From assembly GCA_040752025.1 (NCBI GenBank), contig JBFMFR010000008.1:98527-162526 (forward strand): DNA of 64,000 nt. The letters are read 5' to 3'. Positions within the stretch are counted from its first letter, which is position 1. Each line of letters begins with the position of its first letter. Positions 31,696 through 40,085 of this stretch are shown here, piece by piece. A program made the position numbers and the translations under genes. Under the pieces are notes generated by a model, which saw nothing but the letters and a program-made list of their open reading frames with translations, made no database searches and was not told the origin of the DNA. This stretch comes from JBFMFR01 sp040752025. Lineage in GTDB: Bacteria > Chloroflexota > Anaerolineae > Anaerolineales > UBA4823.

Positions 31696-34658
31696 TATTC
31701 GTTTACCGTGAAATCGATGGCGGCTTCCTGGGTATTGCCGGCCTGGTCGGTGGCTACGGCGCGCAGGTGGTGTTCGCCGGGCTGCAAACCCCAGGAGAGG
31801 GCGTAAGGCGGCTGGATGAAGGTAGTCAGCAGGGTATCGTCCAGGTAAAGCGTCACGCTTTGCAGCCCCAGGTCGTCGCTGGCTTCCACCTGCAAGATCA
31901 GGCGCGATTGGGCGGCGTCGAGTTGGGCGCCATTTAACGGATAGCTGATTTCCACTTCGGGCGGCTGGTTGTCCACACTGACCAACACGGTGGCGCGGTG
32001 CACGCTCTGGTCGCGCCGCACGACCAACAACTGGATGGCATACAGGCCGTTCATCTCGCTGGTGTCCCAGGTGCCGAGCAGGCCGTCCTTCACCGGGCGG
32101 GCCATGTCCTGCCCGATGAGCAGCCAGAATTGGGGGTTCAATCCCTGGCCGGCCTGCAAACGGTAGGATGAGAAGTCCTGGCCCCCGGCTGTGCCATAGA
32201 TCGAAACCTGGCCGCGCACCACCGCGAACGGAGCGGGCTGGCGCATTGCGGCGTCCTCCCAACTGGGCAGTTCAGCCGGGATGACGTCATACGTGTCGGG
32301 CGGTACAGGCAGCCCGGCGCGGCGTGCCCAGATCTCCGCTTCGGGTGGGGCGATGAGATAGACGCGCCCATCGATCAGATCGGGCGGGGTGAAAATGGTC
32401 GCCAGGCGCCCGGTCTCGCGGTTGACCGGCAGCGAACGGTAGAGGTTATCGGTTTGCACCGGTTCGTTGCCCGCCAGGAACACCTCGGTGACGATATTGG
32501 GGCAGTCGGTGGTGGGCAGCAGACCGGATGGGTCGCACACTTCCAGGCTGCTGATGCCGGCCGGCACCTCCCAGGGCTGGTAAGCCAGGTCGCGGCTGGC
32601 ATAGTTCATTACCGCGTGCCACAGGCCGGCGGCGGCGTTGGGCAGCGTGCGCCCGGCTTCCAGCGGCAGGCTGTCCTGTACCCCGGCCAGGTCCGCCTGC
32701 GCGCCGGACAGGCCGAGCCATACGCCCGTGACGCGCTCTGGAGTATAGCCGATAGTCCAGTTGCTCTCGCCGTCGGCCGTGGCGCCGATCTTGGCGGCGG
32801 CCGGGCGGCCGATTTCCAGCGGGTTGGGGTGCCCCAGGCTGGGCCAGCGGGCAGTCTCGTCGCTCAGCACGTGGGTGAGCAGGTAAGTCAACTGCGGCGT
32901 GAGGATGGGGCGCGTTTGCACGGAACTCCAATCCTGGCGCAGTTGCCCACCGGGAGACTCGATGCGCAAGACGAACAGCGGGTTGAGGGCTGGCAGGCGC
33001 TCCGCCGTTTGGGTCGGGTCGCCGGGCGTTTTAGGCTGCGCCCGCCCGACCAGCACGCCCTGGTTGGCCCAGATGCCGAAGGCCTGGCTGGCTTTGAGCA
33101 AGTTGAGCGGCGGGAAGGAGTCCAGCGAGGTTTCAGAGGGCTGGAAGGGGGCCTGAGTCGAGACCAGGCCCAACTGCTGGGCGGTGCGCCACACGTTGCG
33201 GGCGCCGATCTGAGTCATGACCGCCTGGGCGGGGGCCAGGTAATCGTTCGCCAGGGCCATGCGCAGGCGCAGCGGGCCGTGGAAATCGCCCTGCGGACTG
33301 CTATCCGCCAGGCTTGCGCCTCCACCGGGCAAATCCCATAGCAGTGAGGCCGGGCTCAGGCCGCGCGTGAAAGCGGTCAGGTAGATCACCGGCGTGATCA
33401 GGCTGCCGGGTGGGGCCTCGGGCAGGAAGAGCGCCTCCAGTCCGCTGGATGGGTCGCTGACCAGGGCCAACACCTGGCCGGTTTGCGGGTCGAGCACCAC
33501 CAGGTTGGCTTTCAGGTCACCAGGGGGGAGTTCGGCCGGGGAGGCCAGGCTGGGTAGCAGGCGCGCCGCGGCGCAGTCGGTTGGCGTGGGCGCGGCAGAC
33601 AGGCGCGCCAGTTGCACCTGCGCCGCGCAGGCTGACTGCGTTTGCAAGTTGTAATCGAGTGTGGTGATGATCTTGAGCCCTTGGCGCGCCAGGCGGCTGA
33701 GCGACTGGTAGCTTTCCAACTGCCGTAACGCCAGGCTGGTGAACGTAGGGGCCAGGTTGGGCTGCAGCTCGCCCAGGATGAAGCCAGGCGTGGCCTGGTC
33801 TGGTGGGCGCAGCGCCAGTTCCTGGCGAGCGGCTGCGATCCCGGCTTCTGGGGTGATCCAGCGCAGGCGCAGCATCTCTTGGATCAGGAGTTTCTGGCGT
33901 TCGAGGGCGGCCTGCGGGTTGTCCAGGGGATTCTGGTCGGGCGATTGGCCGGCGGCTGCCAGCAGGGCGGCTTCCGCTAGGCTGAGCTGCGCGGCAGGCT
34001 TGTCCAGGTACAGGCGCGCCGCCGCGTCTACGCCAAAGGCCAGGTGTCCGTAATCGGCGCTGTTCAGGTACCATTCGAGCACCTGCTGGCGCCCGAAACG
34101 GGCGGTCACCTGGGCTGCCAGCAGGCGCTCGCGCAGGCCGCGGCGCCAGGAGGGCGGCTCGTTTTCCAGTAGAAATTCTGCCGCCAAGCGCTGAGCCAGG
34201 GTGGGGTGTTCCGTTGGCTGTAAGCCGGGGATGGCAAAACCGGGGTGCTGCCAGAAGCCCGGATCGGCGGCGGCCAGGGTGGCGGTGATCAGACTGGTCG
34301 AAACGAGCGCATCGTCTGGAAGCGATGCGGCCGGGCCAGGTTGGGGGATGTGCAGGTACTGCCGGCCGGCGGTAGCGGGGTGTTCTAAGGTCAGCAGCAG
34401 GTGCTCTCCGCTGCGGTCGTACAAACGGGTGGGTTGCAACAGCGGGCTACCTGTCGGTTCGAGCAGGGCGGGTAGGCCCTCGATCGAGGGCAGGTCGCGC
34501 CCCAGGCTGGCATATCCCAGGGCCAGCAGGATGCCCCCGACAGCCAGCACCAGCCCAACCAGGCCGCTGCAGCCCAATCCCAGCCGGTAGGCCGGGCTCT
34601 CCCCGGCTCGGGCGCGGCGGCGCTGGCGCATGGCGATGATGCGGGTAAAGCTGGACAT
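31695..34658 (-). CDS. Class A penicillin-binding-protein homologue with lost catalytic motifs
   Basis: A 987-residue protein. TM1 spans about residues 28-52, then a GT51-like domain (about 90-250), a transpeptidase-like domain (about 385-680) and a C-terminal Ig-like domain (about 890-987, NQPPEVEISYPLNGAQ). Architecture and flanking residues (VLEWYLN, AAARLYLDKPAAQLSLAEAALL, YTPERVTGVWLGL) are clearly PBP1-like. However, the catalytic Glu of EDxxFxxHxG is Ala131 (ADPGFWQHPG), GGSTITQQ is EHPTLAQR, SxxK is SLIT at 419-422, SxN is absent and KTG is KIG. Both activities are probably lost, leaving a structural or regulatory role. recN lies seven bases upstream. Confidence 0.85.
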   Translation of the reverse strand: MSSFTRIIAMRQRRRARAGESPAYRLGLGCSGLVGLVLAVGGILLALGYASLGRDLPSIEGLPALLEPTGSPLLQPTRLYDRSGEHLLLTLEHPATAGRQYLHIPQPGPAASLPDDALVSTSLITATLAAADPGFWQHPGFAIPGLQPTEHPTLAQRLAAEFLLENEPPSWRRGLRERLLAAQVTARFGRQQVLEWYLNSADYGHLAFGVDAAARLYLDKPAAQLSLAEAALLAAAGQSPDQNPLDNPQAALERQKLLIQEMLRLRWITPEAGIAAARQELALRPPDQATPGFILGELQPNLAPTFTSLALRQLESYQSLSRLARQGLKIITTLDYNLQTQSACAAQVQLARLSAAPTPTDCAAARLLPSLASPAELPPGDLKANLVVLDPQTGQVLALVSDPSSGLEALFLPEAPPGSLITPVIYLTAFTRGLSPASLLWDLPGGGASLADSSPQGDFHGPLRLRMALANDYLAPAQAVMTQIGARNVWRTAQQLGLVSTQAPFQPSETSLDSFPPLNLLKASQAFGIWANQGVLVGRAQPKTPGDPTQTAERLPALNPLFVLRIESPGGQLRQDWSSVQTRPILTPQLTYLLTHVLSDETARWPSLGHPNPLEIGRPAAAKIGATADGESNWTIGYTPERVTGVWLGLSGAQADLAGVQDSLPLEAGRTLPNAAAGLWHAVMNYASRDLAYQPWEVPAGISSLEVCDPSGLLPTTDCPNIVTEVFLAGNEPVQTDNLYRSLPVNRETGRLATIFTPPDLIDGRVYLIAPPEAEIWARRAGLPVPPDTYDVIPAELPSWEDAAMRQPAPFAVVRGQVSIYGTAGGQDFSSYRLQAGQGLNPQFWLLIGQDMARPVKDGLLGTWDTSEMNGLYAIQLLVVRRDQSVHRATVLVSVDNQPPEVEISYPLNGAQLDAAQSRLILQVEASDDLGLQSVTLYLDDTLLTTFIQPPYALSWGLQPGEHHLRAVATDQAGNTQEAAIDFTVNE

Positions 34659-34665
34659 TGGGATA

Positions 34666-36441
34666 TCAGGAACCGGCTGCCTGAGCGGTTTGCTGCTCCA
34701 CAGTTTCGATCAGTTCACGCGCCGATTGCAACGTGCCCTCGCTGACGCCGCCCAACATCTGAGCCAGTTCGAGCAGGCGCTCTTCGCCAGCCAGGCTGCG
34801 CAACTGCGTGGTCGTGCGCCCGCTGTGCACAGACTTCTCCACGTGGAAGTGCTGCCCGCCGAAGGCGGCCAACTGCGGCAGGTGGGTGATGCACAGCACC
34901 TGGTGCTGGCGGCCAAGCTGCCACAACTTGTTGCCCACCACCGCGCCCACGCGCCCACCGATGCCCTGGTCGATCTCGTCGAAGATCAGGGTAGGTACGT
35001 GGTCGGCCTTGGCCAACACGTTCTTCAGGGCCAGCATCAGGCGCGAAGTTTCGCCGCCCGAGGCGATCTTGGCCAGGGGCTTGAAGCCCTCGCCGGGGTT
35101 GGGGGCGATCAGGAATTCGACCTGCTCCAGGCCGTGAGCGTTGAAAGCCAGGCGCTCTCCAGGGTGGGATTCTCCATCGCCGTTGACGGGCACGCCCTGG
35201 GGGTCGGCCTGTTGGCGGAAATCAACCTGGAAGCGCGCTCCCGACATGTGCAGGTCGTCCAACTCGCCCTCGATGGCGCTTTCCAGATGGCTGGCGGCTG
35301 CCCGGCGCTGCACGGAAAGCGCCAGGCCAGCTTTGCCCAGTTCCCCCAACAGGGTTTGCTGCTCAGCTTCCAGCTCCGCCAGGCGCTCCTCGGCGTGGGT
35401 GATCTCATCCAACTGGCGCTGGGCGTTGGCGGCGAAATCCAGCACTGCCTGGATGGAATCGCCGTATTTGCGCTTCAATATTTGGATTACCCCCAGGCGT
35501 TCTTCCACCTGGTCCAGGCGCTTGGGGTTGAATTCGATGTTCTCCAGGTAAGTGCGCAGGTTGGAAGCCAGTTCGCTGAGGCCCTCGAACAGGCCCTGGG
35601 CCTGCTCTTGCAGGGTGGATTGGGAGGCATCCAGGCGCACCAGCCCGTCCAGGGCATCGGTGACCTGGCCGACCAGGTCGGTGGCGGCGGGGGATTCGGG
35701 GCTGCCCTCGTCCAGGCGCACCAGGGCCTCCTGAGCCAGGGAGGCCAGGCCCTCGGCGTTGGCCAGGCGGTTGCGCTCTTTGCGCAGTTCTTCCTCCTCG
35801 CCGGGGCGCAGGCGGGCGGTCTCGATTTCTTTGATCTGGTAAGACAGCACATCGGCGCGGCGGGCGGCGTCGCGCTCGCTCTGGCGGATTTTCTCCAGTT
35901 CGCGCTGCACGGCTTGCAGGCGCTGGTAGGTCTGCTGGTAAGCGTGCAGCAGCGTTTCCAGAGGGCTGTCCGGCTGGGTGGCGGCGTAGCGGTCGAGCAG
36001 GCCGATGTGCTGGTTGACGCGCAGCAGCGACAGGTGCTCGGATTGGCCGTGGACGTCGATCAGGTATTCGCCCAGCTCGCGCAGCAGGGAGGCGCTGACG
36101 CTGCGCCCGTTGACGCGCGCCACGTTGCGCCCCACCAGGCGGATCTCGCGCCCCAGGCTGAGGTAGTTGGGGTCTTCGAGCAGATCTTCGCGCTGCAAGA
36201 TGGCATGCACGGGCGTGCGCACCATCTCGGGGATGCGGAAGACGGCCTCCACGCTGGCGCGTTCGGCGCTGGTGCGCACCTGCACCGCCTCGGCTCGCCC
36301 GCCGAGCAGCGTTTCCATGGCGTCGATGATGATCGACTTGCCCGCGCCGGTCTCACCGGTGAAGGTGATCAGGCCCGGCTCCAGGTACAGGTCGAGCTTT
36401 TCGATAATCGCAAAATTCTCGATGTGTAGCTCTGTCAGCAT
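34666..36441 (-). CDS. recN: DNA repair protein RecN
   Basis: A 591-residue SMC-like ATPase. Residues 1-50 hold the Walker A (TGETGAGKSIIIDAM) after MLTELHIENFAIIEKL, diagnostic for RecN. A long coiled-coil middle (about 170-350) follows. The C-terminal half carries the signature ASGGETSRLMLALKNVL and the Walker B TLIFDEIDQGIGGRVG. RecN assembles at double-strand breaks and tethers DNA ends. The start ATG at 36441 shares one base with the preceding stop (TAATG), so it is coupled to the zinc-finger membrane protein and NAD kinase. A longer open frame extends upstream but overlaps the neighbour and is not expected to be used. Confidence 0.95.
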   Translation of the reverse strand: MLTELHIENFAIIEKLDLYLEPGLITFTGETGAGKSIIIDAMETLLGGRAEAVQVRTSAERASVEAVFRIPEMVRTPVHAILQREDLLEDPNYLSLGREIRLVGRNVARVNGRSVSASLLRELGEYLIDVHGQSEHLSLLRVNQHIGLLDRYAATQPDSPLETLLHAYQQTYQRLQAVQRELEKIRQSERDAARRADVLSYQIKEIETARLRPGEEEELRKERNRLANAEGLASLAQEALVRLDEGSPESPAATDLVGQVTDALDGLVRLDASQSTLQEQAQGLFEGLSELASNLRTYLENIEFNPKRLDQVEERLGVIQILKRKYGDSIQAVLDFAANAQRQLDEITHAEERLAELEAEQQTLLGELGKAGLALSVQRRAAASHLESAIEGELDDLHMSGARFQVDFRQQADPQGVPVNGDGESHPGERLAFNAHGLEQVEFLIAPNPGEGFKPLAKIASGGETSRLMLALKNVLAKADHVPTLIFDEIDQGIGGRVGAVVGNKLWQLGRQHQVLCITHLPQLAAFGGQHFHVEKSVHSGRTTTQLRSLAGEERLLELAQMLGGVSEGTLQSARELIETVEQQTAQAAGS

Positions 36442-36965
36442 TACTGGATGCGAATGCCTCCCAGGCGATAGTAAATGGTTGGTGCGATGGTAGCCACGTA
36501 GACCACCTGCCAGATCATCGGCCACAACGAGTTGAACAGGCCGCCCAACAACAAGGCTGCGCCCAGGCTGAAGAGCAGGGGCATCACGCCTCCGGCGATG
36601 GCGCCGATGGTGGCCATCAGGGTCAGCCGCCGGGCGCGCCGCCGACGGGTGAGGAAGCGCACCACCTCGGCGATGATCACGCCGGCGATGGGGGCGATGA
36701 ACAGGGTCAGGAAGCCGATCTGGGCGCTGATCAGGTTGCCCAGCAAACCCAGGATGAAGGCCGGGGCGATCGCCAGCGGGTAGTCGAACCACTGGGCGGT
36801 CTCGAAGACTTTCTGGTGGCCGCGCACGCATTCCTTGCAGCGGTAGCCGGTAGGGGTGAGCACGGCGCACTTGGGGCAGATGGGTTTCTCGCAGCTTATA
36901 CAACGCAGGCCGGTGGGCACTTTGGGGTGGTTGGCACAGTAAAGGGTTGCGATCTCGTCGCTCAT
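36441..36965 (-). CDS. B-box-type zinc-finger membrane protein
   Basis: A 174-residue protein. Residues about 8-50 carry Cys/His pairs spaced as a B-box/zinc ribbon (YCANHP, GLRCISCEKPICPKCA, YRCKEC). Four hydrophobic segments follow from about residue 62, with a basic RRRRARR loop. The zinc module would sit at the membrane, plausibly binding protein or nucleic acid. It overlaps NAD kinase (4 bases) and recN (1 base), so expression is tied to both. No function is assigned for this family. Confidence 0.78.
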   Translation of the reverse strand: MSDEIATLYCANHPKVPTGLRCISCEKPICPKCAVLTPTGYRCKECVRGHQKVFETAQWFDYPLAIAPAFILGLLGNLISAQIGFLTLFIAPIAGVIIAEVVRFLTRRRRARRLTLMATIGAIAGGVMPLLFSLGAALLLGGLFNSLWPMIWQVVYVATIAPTIYYRLGGIRIQ

Positions 36966-37852
36966 CGTTGTTCGGACAGTTTCTGTCCACCTCCTGTGGA
37001 TGGGTTCTGGCTCATGTGGGGAGTCAGGTTGCGGTAGAAATACCCCGGGTCCTGGAAACGCAAGAAACTGGCGGTGTGCTCGCTGGCGAAGACGTCCACC
37101 CGGTCGCCGTCCGCCAGGCCGATGGGCACCTGGCCGTCCGGAGAGAGCACGGCCTGGTGATCGGTGTTGACGGTGATGCTGACGGATGAGCCTTCAGCCA
37201 GGACGATGGCGCGGTCCAGCGAAAGGTGCGGGGCGACGGCCACCAGCAGGATGTTGCGCAGTTCGGGGGGAAGGATCGGCCCGCCGGCGGCCAGGGCGTA
37301 GGCGGTCGAGCCGGTGGCCGTGGCGGCGATCAGGCCGTCGGCCACGTAAGTGGTCAGGAAGCGCCCGTCTACGCTGGCGACCAGGTGCACCGGGCGGACG
37401 ATGTGGCCGCGGCTGACCACGATCTCGTTCAATACTTCCCAGGTTCCCAGGTGTTCCCCGGCGCGCCACTGCTCGGCGCGCAGCATCATGCGTTTTTCCA
37501 GCCAGTACTCGCCTTCGAACAACTGCGGCAGGGCCTGCGCCCATTGCTCCTGGCGGATTTCGGTCAGGAAGCCGAAGCGGCCCATGTTGATGCCCAGGAT
37601 GGGCGTGCCGTTGGGCCCGCACAGGTGTCCGGCGCGCAGCAGGGTGCCGTCGCCGCCCAGGGTAATCAGCAGGTCGAACTCGCCAGCTTTGACCCGGCGG
37701 CGCAGGTTTTCATCGTGAAGCAGCCCGTGAGCGGTACAGGCCCCGTGCTGCTCCAGGAAAGCGGCCACGCGCGCCATCTCTCCCAGGGCGTCGGGCACCT
37801 GCGGGTGGGCGACTACGGCGATGCAGCGGAACTCGGTCTTGGGCTCGGGCAT
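36962..37852 (-). CDS. nadK: NAD(+)/NADH kinase
   Basis: A 296-residue NAD kinase that phosphorylates NAD to NADP. Diagnostic motifs are TLGGDGTLLR near residue 70, GINMGRFGFLTE, LNEIVVSRG, and DGLIAATATGSTAYALAAGGP. ATG 37852 begins at the first residues of the fold (CIAVVAHP); the longer open frame upstream overlaps the nuclease gene and is rejected. Proximity to recN is a recurrent arrangement in Gram-positive and Chloroflexota genomes. Confidence 0.93.
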   Translation of the reverse strand: MPEPKTEFRCIAVVAHPQVPDALGEMARVAAFLEQHGACTAHGLLHDENLRRRVKAGEFDLLITLGGDGTLLRAGHLCGPNGTPILGINMGRFGFLTEIRQEQWAQALPQLFEGEYWLEKRMMLRAEQWRAGEHLGTWEVLNEIVVSRGHIVRPVHLVASVDGRFLTTYVADGLIAATATGSTAYALAAGGPILPPELRNILLVAVAPHLSLDRAIVLAEGSSVSITVNTDHQAVLSPDGQVPIGLADGDRVDVFASEHTASFLRFQDPGYFYRNLTPHMSQNPSTGGGQKLSEQR

Positions 37853-37910
37853 AGCGTTGGGGCCAATTATAAACCAGACGGGTGGTTTGTGGATGCAGCC
37901 GGGCTGGTCT

Positions 37911-38420
37911 TCACAAACTCTGGTCGCAAACCGATCGAAACCCACACGCCCGGCAGCGGGCGGCGGAATCGTGGGAGCGCGCCACTTCTTTACGCCGTTC
38001 CCGGGCGCGCATTTCATCCAGCAGGTCGAGCAAGGCGCTTTCCAACTGCGGCGTGTAGTCGATGGCGTAGGTGCGGTTGGGATAGTGCAAAATGCCGTAA
38101 GGCGGGCGCTTGCCGTAGGCGCGTTGGACCAACAGGCAGTAAACCGCCAGTTGGTAGATGTGCGCATCGTAAGGCGCGGCGTCGACCTGGCTGGACTTGA
38201 CCTCTACCGGGATCACCTGCCCGCCTTGCTCCACCAGGTAATCCGGGCGGCCGGTCAGGCCCAGTTCGGGGTCGTACAGGGCCTGCTCTACCGGTCCCCA
38301 GGCGCGCGTGTCACTGTAGATTACCCGCCCGGCGGGCAGGCCGGCGGCCTTCTGCTGGCGACCCGATCGCCAGAACAGCAGCAGGGCAACCACGAAAAGC
38401 AGCGCAGCGAGTGCGAGCAT
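37911..38420 (-). CDS. Membrane-anchored Cas4-like PD-(D/E)XK nuclease, nuclease half
   Basis: A 169-residue protein. TM1 spans about residues 1-17, with a short basic linker. The PD-(D/E)XK core is GLTGRPDYLVEQGG then VIPVEVKSSQ (Asp and EVK residues), followed by AHIYQLAVYCLL (the QxxxY helix). Three C-terminal cysteines (CRACGFRSVC) match the iron-sulfur ligands of Cas4/AddB-type nucleases. The fourth, N-terminal Cys ligand is missing from this chain but present in the gene just upstream (38423-38659). The start lies two bases after that gene's stop. It would process DNA ends at the membrane. Confidence 0.78.
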   Translation of the reverse strand: MLALAALLFVVALLLFWRSGRQQKAAGLPAGRVIYSDTRAWGPVEQALYDPELGLTGRPDYLVEQGGQVIPVEVKSSQVDAAPYDAHIYQLAVYCLLVQRAYGKRPPYGILHYPNRTYAIDYTPQLESALLDLLDEMRARERRKEVARSHDSAARCRACGFRSVCDQSL

Positions 38421-38422
38421 GT

Positions 38423-38659
38423 TTACAGCCAGCCGTTCAACACATAAATGGTGACCAATACCAGCGCCAGAAGCAGCAGTCCGTAAGCCAGGCTGCGCAG
38501 GCAGCCAGCCGCCACGACAGCCCGCCCGTGCTGGTAATGCAGCTCACTGCCAGCCGCCATCTCGGCCAGGTTTTGCGAGGTCTCGCCGCGGCGCTGGTAC
38601 CACCAGGCGCGCTGGCAGTACAGGTAGGTGCCAATCTCGGAAGCGCGCAGGGTTCGCAT
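38423..38659 (-). CDS. Cas4-like N-terminal cysteine module with membrane anchor
   Basis: A 78-residue protein. ASEIGTYLYCQRAWWYQRRG near residues 6-25 is the characteristic N-terminal Cas4/Dna2-like element (hydrophobic, then Cys, then aromatic/Arg). GSELHYQHGR is its conserved His region. The last 25 residues are one TM helix. It is in a different frame from the nuclease half and ends two bases before it, so this is a genuine two-gene arrangement and not a single frameshifted gene. The two chains probably assemble to share one Fe-S cluster. That assembly is inferred. Confidence 0.7.
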   Translation of the reverse strand: MRTLRASEIGTYLYCQRAWWYQRRGETSQNLAEMAAGSELHYQHGRAVVAAGCLRSLAYGLLLLALVLVTIYVLNGWL

Positions 38660-38681
38660 GGCGCGGGAGATGGGAAAGCGC

Positions 38682-39320
38682 TTAGATGCGCTCCTCCACG
38701 CGGCGCAGGCTGCGCTCCAACTGCTCCTGGCGCAGGCTGATGGTCAGGTCACCGCGCGTGCGCTCGATGATGCTGCGGGCGATATCGGTCAGGCGGCGCA
38801 GGCCGCCGGTAATGGCGTCGGGATAATCCATGCTGGTCAGCACGGCGAAGATATCATCCATATAGCCCAACAACACCTCGGCATGTTGGGCATTGTCCAG
38901 GCGCAGCAGGTCCAGGCAGCGGCGGCGCAGCTCGCCCACCGCTTCGGCCAGGCCTTGCAGGTAAGTGGATGGCTGCAAGCCCAGGTCTTCTGGGGTGGGC
39001 AGCGTGCCGTCCCGGGCGATCAGACCGTAGACGATGTTGGCCTCGGCGTATTCCTTGAGAGCATCTTGCGTGTAGCCTGCGAAGTACAGGTCAGGATACT
39101 CGGCCAGTTCGGTTTGCAGGGCCTGCACCAGGTCGTGGGCGGCGGCCAGGTTTTCCTGGGCCAGTTCGTCCTCGTCGCGGTGGATGGCGCGGATGGCGTT
39201 GGCGCAGTGGCGTATGAGTGTACGGGTTTGCGCCAACGCCCTGTCGCGCGCGACAGTGCGTACATCGAAGGACAGGCGAATGCGCTCGGCGATTCGATCG
39301 ATATGCTGCATGGTGCTCAT
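38682..39320 (-). CDS. Translin family protein
   Basis: A 212-residue, all-helical protein with the translin pattern. It has an N-terminal helical repeat (RDRALAQTRTLIRHCANAIRAIHR), then EYPDLYFAGYTQDALKEYAEA, then PSTYLQGLAEAVGELRRRCLDLLR, and C-terminal DYPDAITGGLRRLTDIARSI with ERTRGDLT. Eukaryotic translin and TRAX bind and process single-stranded RNA and DNA; bacterial and archaeal homologues are poorly studied. Its stop lies 22 bases before the Cas4-like pair. Its start overlaps the DUF3467 stop by four bases, placing it in the ssb operon. Confidence 0.82.
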   Translation of the reverse strand: MSTMQHIDRIAERIRLSFDVRTVARDRALAQTRTLIRHCANAIRAIHRDEDELAQENLAAAHDLVQALQTELAEYPDLYFAGYTQDALKEYAEANIVYGLIARDGTLPTPEDLGLQPSTYLQGLAEAVGELRRRCLDLLRLDNAQHAEVLLGYMDDIFAVLTSMDYPDAITGGLRRLTDIARSIIERTRGDLTISLRQEQLERSLRRVEERI

Positions 39321-39655
39321 TTCTCCGGCGGCTTGTCCGGCGCGGAAAAGGGCCGGAACAGGTGGTCTGCCAGGGTGTTATCTCCGGGAGTGTTGATCTG
39401 GCCGAAGGCGGCCTCGTACTTGGCCAGGTTCTCGGTCAGGGCGCGATGGAAGAGCTTGGCGCCCAGGGGCGACATGACGATGCGCGAGCTGATGCGCGCC
39501 GAGCCGCTGCCCGGCAGCAGGTGGGCGAAATCGAAAACCAGCTCGGCAGGCGAATGGGCGATGCGCACCAGGTTGACGTATTCGATCGCCAGGTCTGGCG
39601 GCAGCTCCAGCGGCGGGAATGTGGGGCCCTGCGGGCGAGGCGGCTGGTTGGACAT
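39317..39655 (-). CDS. DUF3467 protein
   Basis: A 112-residue protein with the DUF3467 pattern: YVNLVRIAHSPAELVFDF near residue 25, SRIVMSPLGAKLFHRAL near 65, and NLAKYEAAFGQI near 82. No function is established. The start ATG 39655 begins a Pro-rich leader; an upstream extension in the same frame overlaps ssb and is unlikely. It starts four bases after the ssb stop and overlaps translin, suggesting translation coupling across all three. Confidence 0.78.
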   Translation of the reverse strand: MSNQPPRPQGPTFPPLELPPDLAIEYVNLVRIAHSPAELVFDFAHLLPGSGSARISSRIVMSPLGAKLFHRALTENLAKYEAAFGQINTPGDNTLADHLFRPFSAPDKPPEK

Positions 39656-39659
39656 GGGT

Positions 39660-40085
39660 TTAGAAGGGGATATCGTCGGAATCGGCGCCCTGCGGGGCGG
39701 ATCCGAGGTCATCACCCTGATAGCCGCTCAGGTCTTCGCCGCGGCTGGAGAGGAAGCGCACCGTGGCGGCGCTGACCTCGTAGGAAGCGCCGACCGTGCC
39801 ATCCTGGCGTGACCAGGTGCGCGGCCCTCCGGTGGCGGCGTCGGGGGTCAGGCGGCCTTCGACCAGCACTTTGCTGCCGCGCCGCAGGTATTGGCTGCAA
39901 GTTTCGCCCAGCTTGCCCCAGGCGGCGACGCGGAACCAGATCGTCTCTTTGACCTGCTCGCCGTTCGAGCCGGTGTACTGGCGGTTGGTGGCAACGCTGA
40001 AATTGCACACGCCCTGCCCGCTGGGCAGGTAGCGGAACTCAGGGTCGCGGCCCAGGTTGCCCGCGATGATAATGGTGTGATACAT
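39660..40085 (-). CDS. ssb: Single-stranded DNA-binding protein
   Basis: A 141-residue SSB with the OB fold starting MYHTIIIAGNLGRDPEFRY, TIWFRVAAWGKLGE near residue 45, and the acidic C-terminal tip DDIPF used to recruit partner enzymes. ATG 40085 follows a good GGAG. It heads the minus-strand operon that continues with DUF3467, translin and the nuclease pair. This context suggests that the main SSB here is co-expressed with a nucleic-acid-processing set instead of with ribosomal protein genes rpsF/rpsR, the more common arrangement. Confidence 0.93.
   Translation of the reverse strand: MYHTIIIAGNLGRDPEFRYLPSGQGVCNFSVATNRQYTGSNGEQVKETIWFRVAAWGKLGETCSQYLRRGSKVLVEGRLTPDAATGGPRTWSRQDGTVGASYEVSAATVRFLSSRGEDLSGYQGDDLGSAPQGADSDDIPF

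Noticed and set aside
36442..36990. Upstream extension of the recN frame to about 774 residues
   Set aside because: The added part overlaps the zinc-finger protein and lacks RecN-like sequence. ATG 36441 starts exactly at the family N-terminus.
37853..38167. Upstream extension of the nadK frame
   Set aside because: It overlaps the nuclease half in a different frame, and its sequence is low-complexity. The NAD kinase fold begins at 37852.
38423..38659. A CRISPR-Cas locus suggested by the Cas4-like genes
   Set aside because: No repeats with spacers and no other cas gene occur in the window. The hairpins at 49423-49569 differ in sequence and are not direct repeats.
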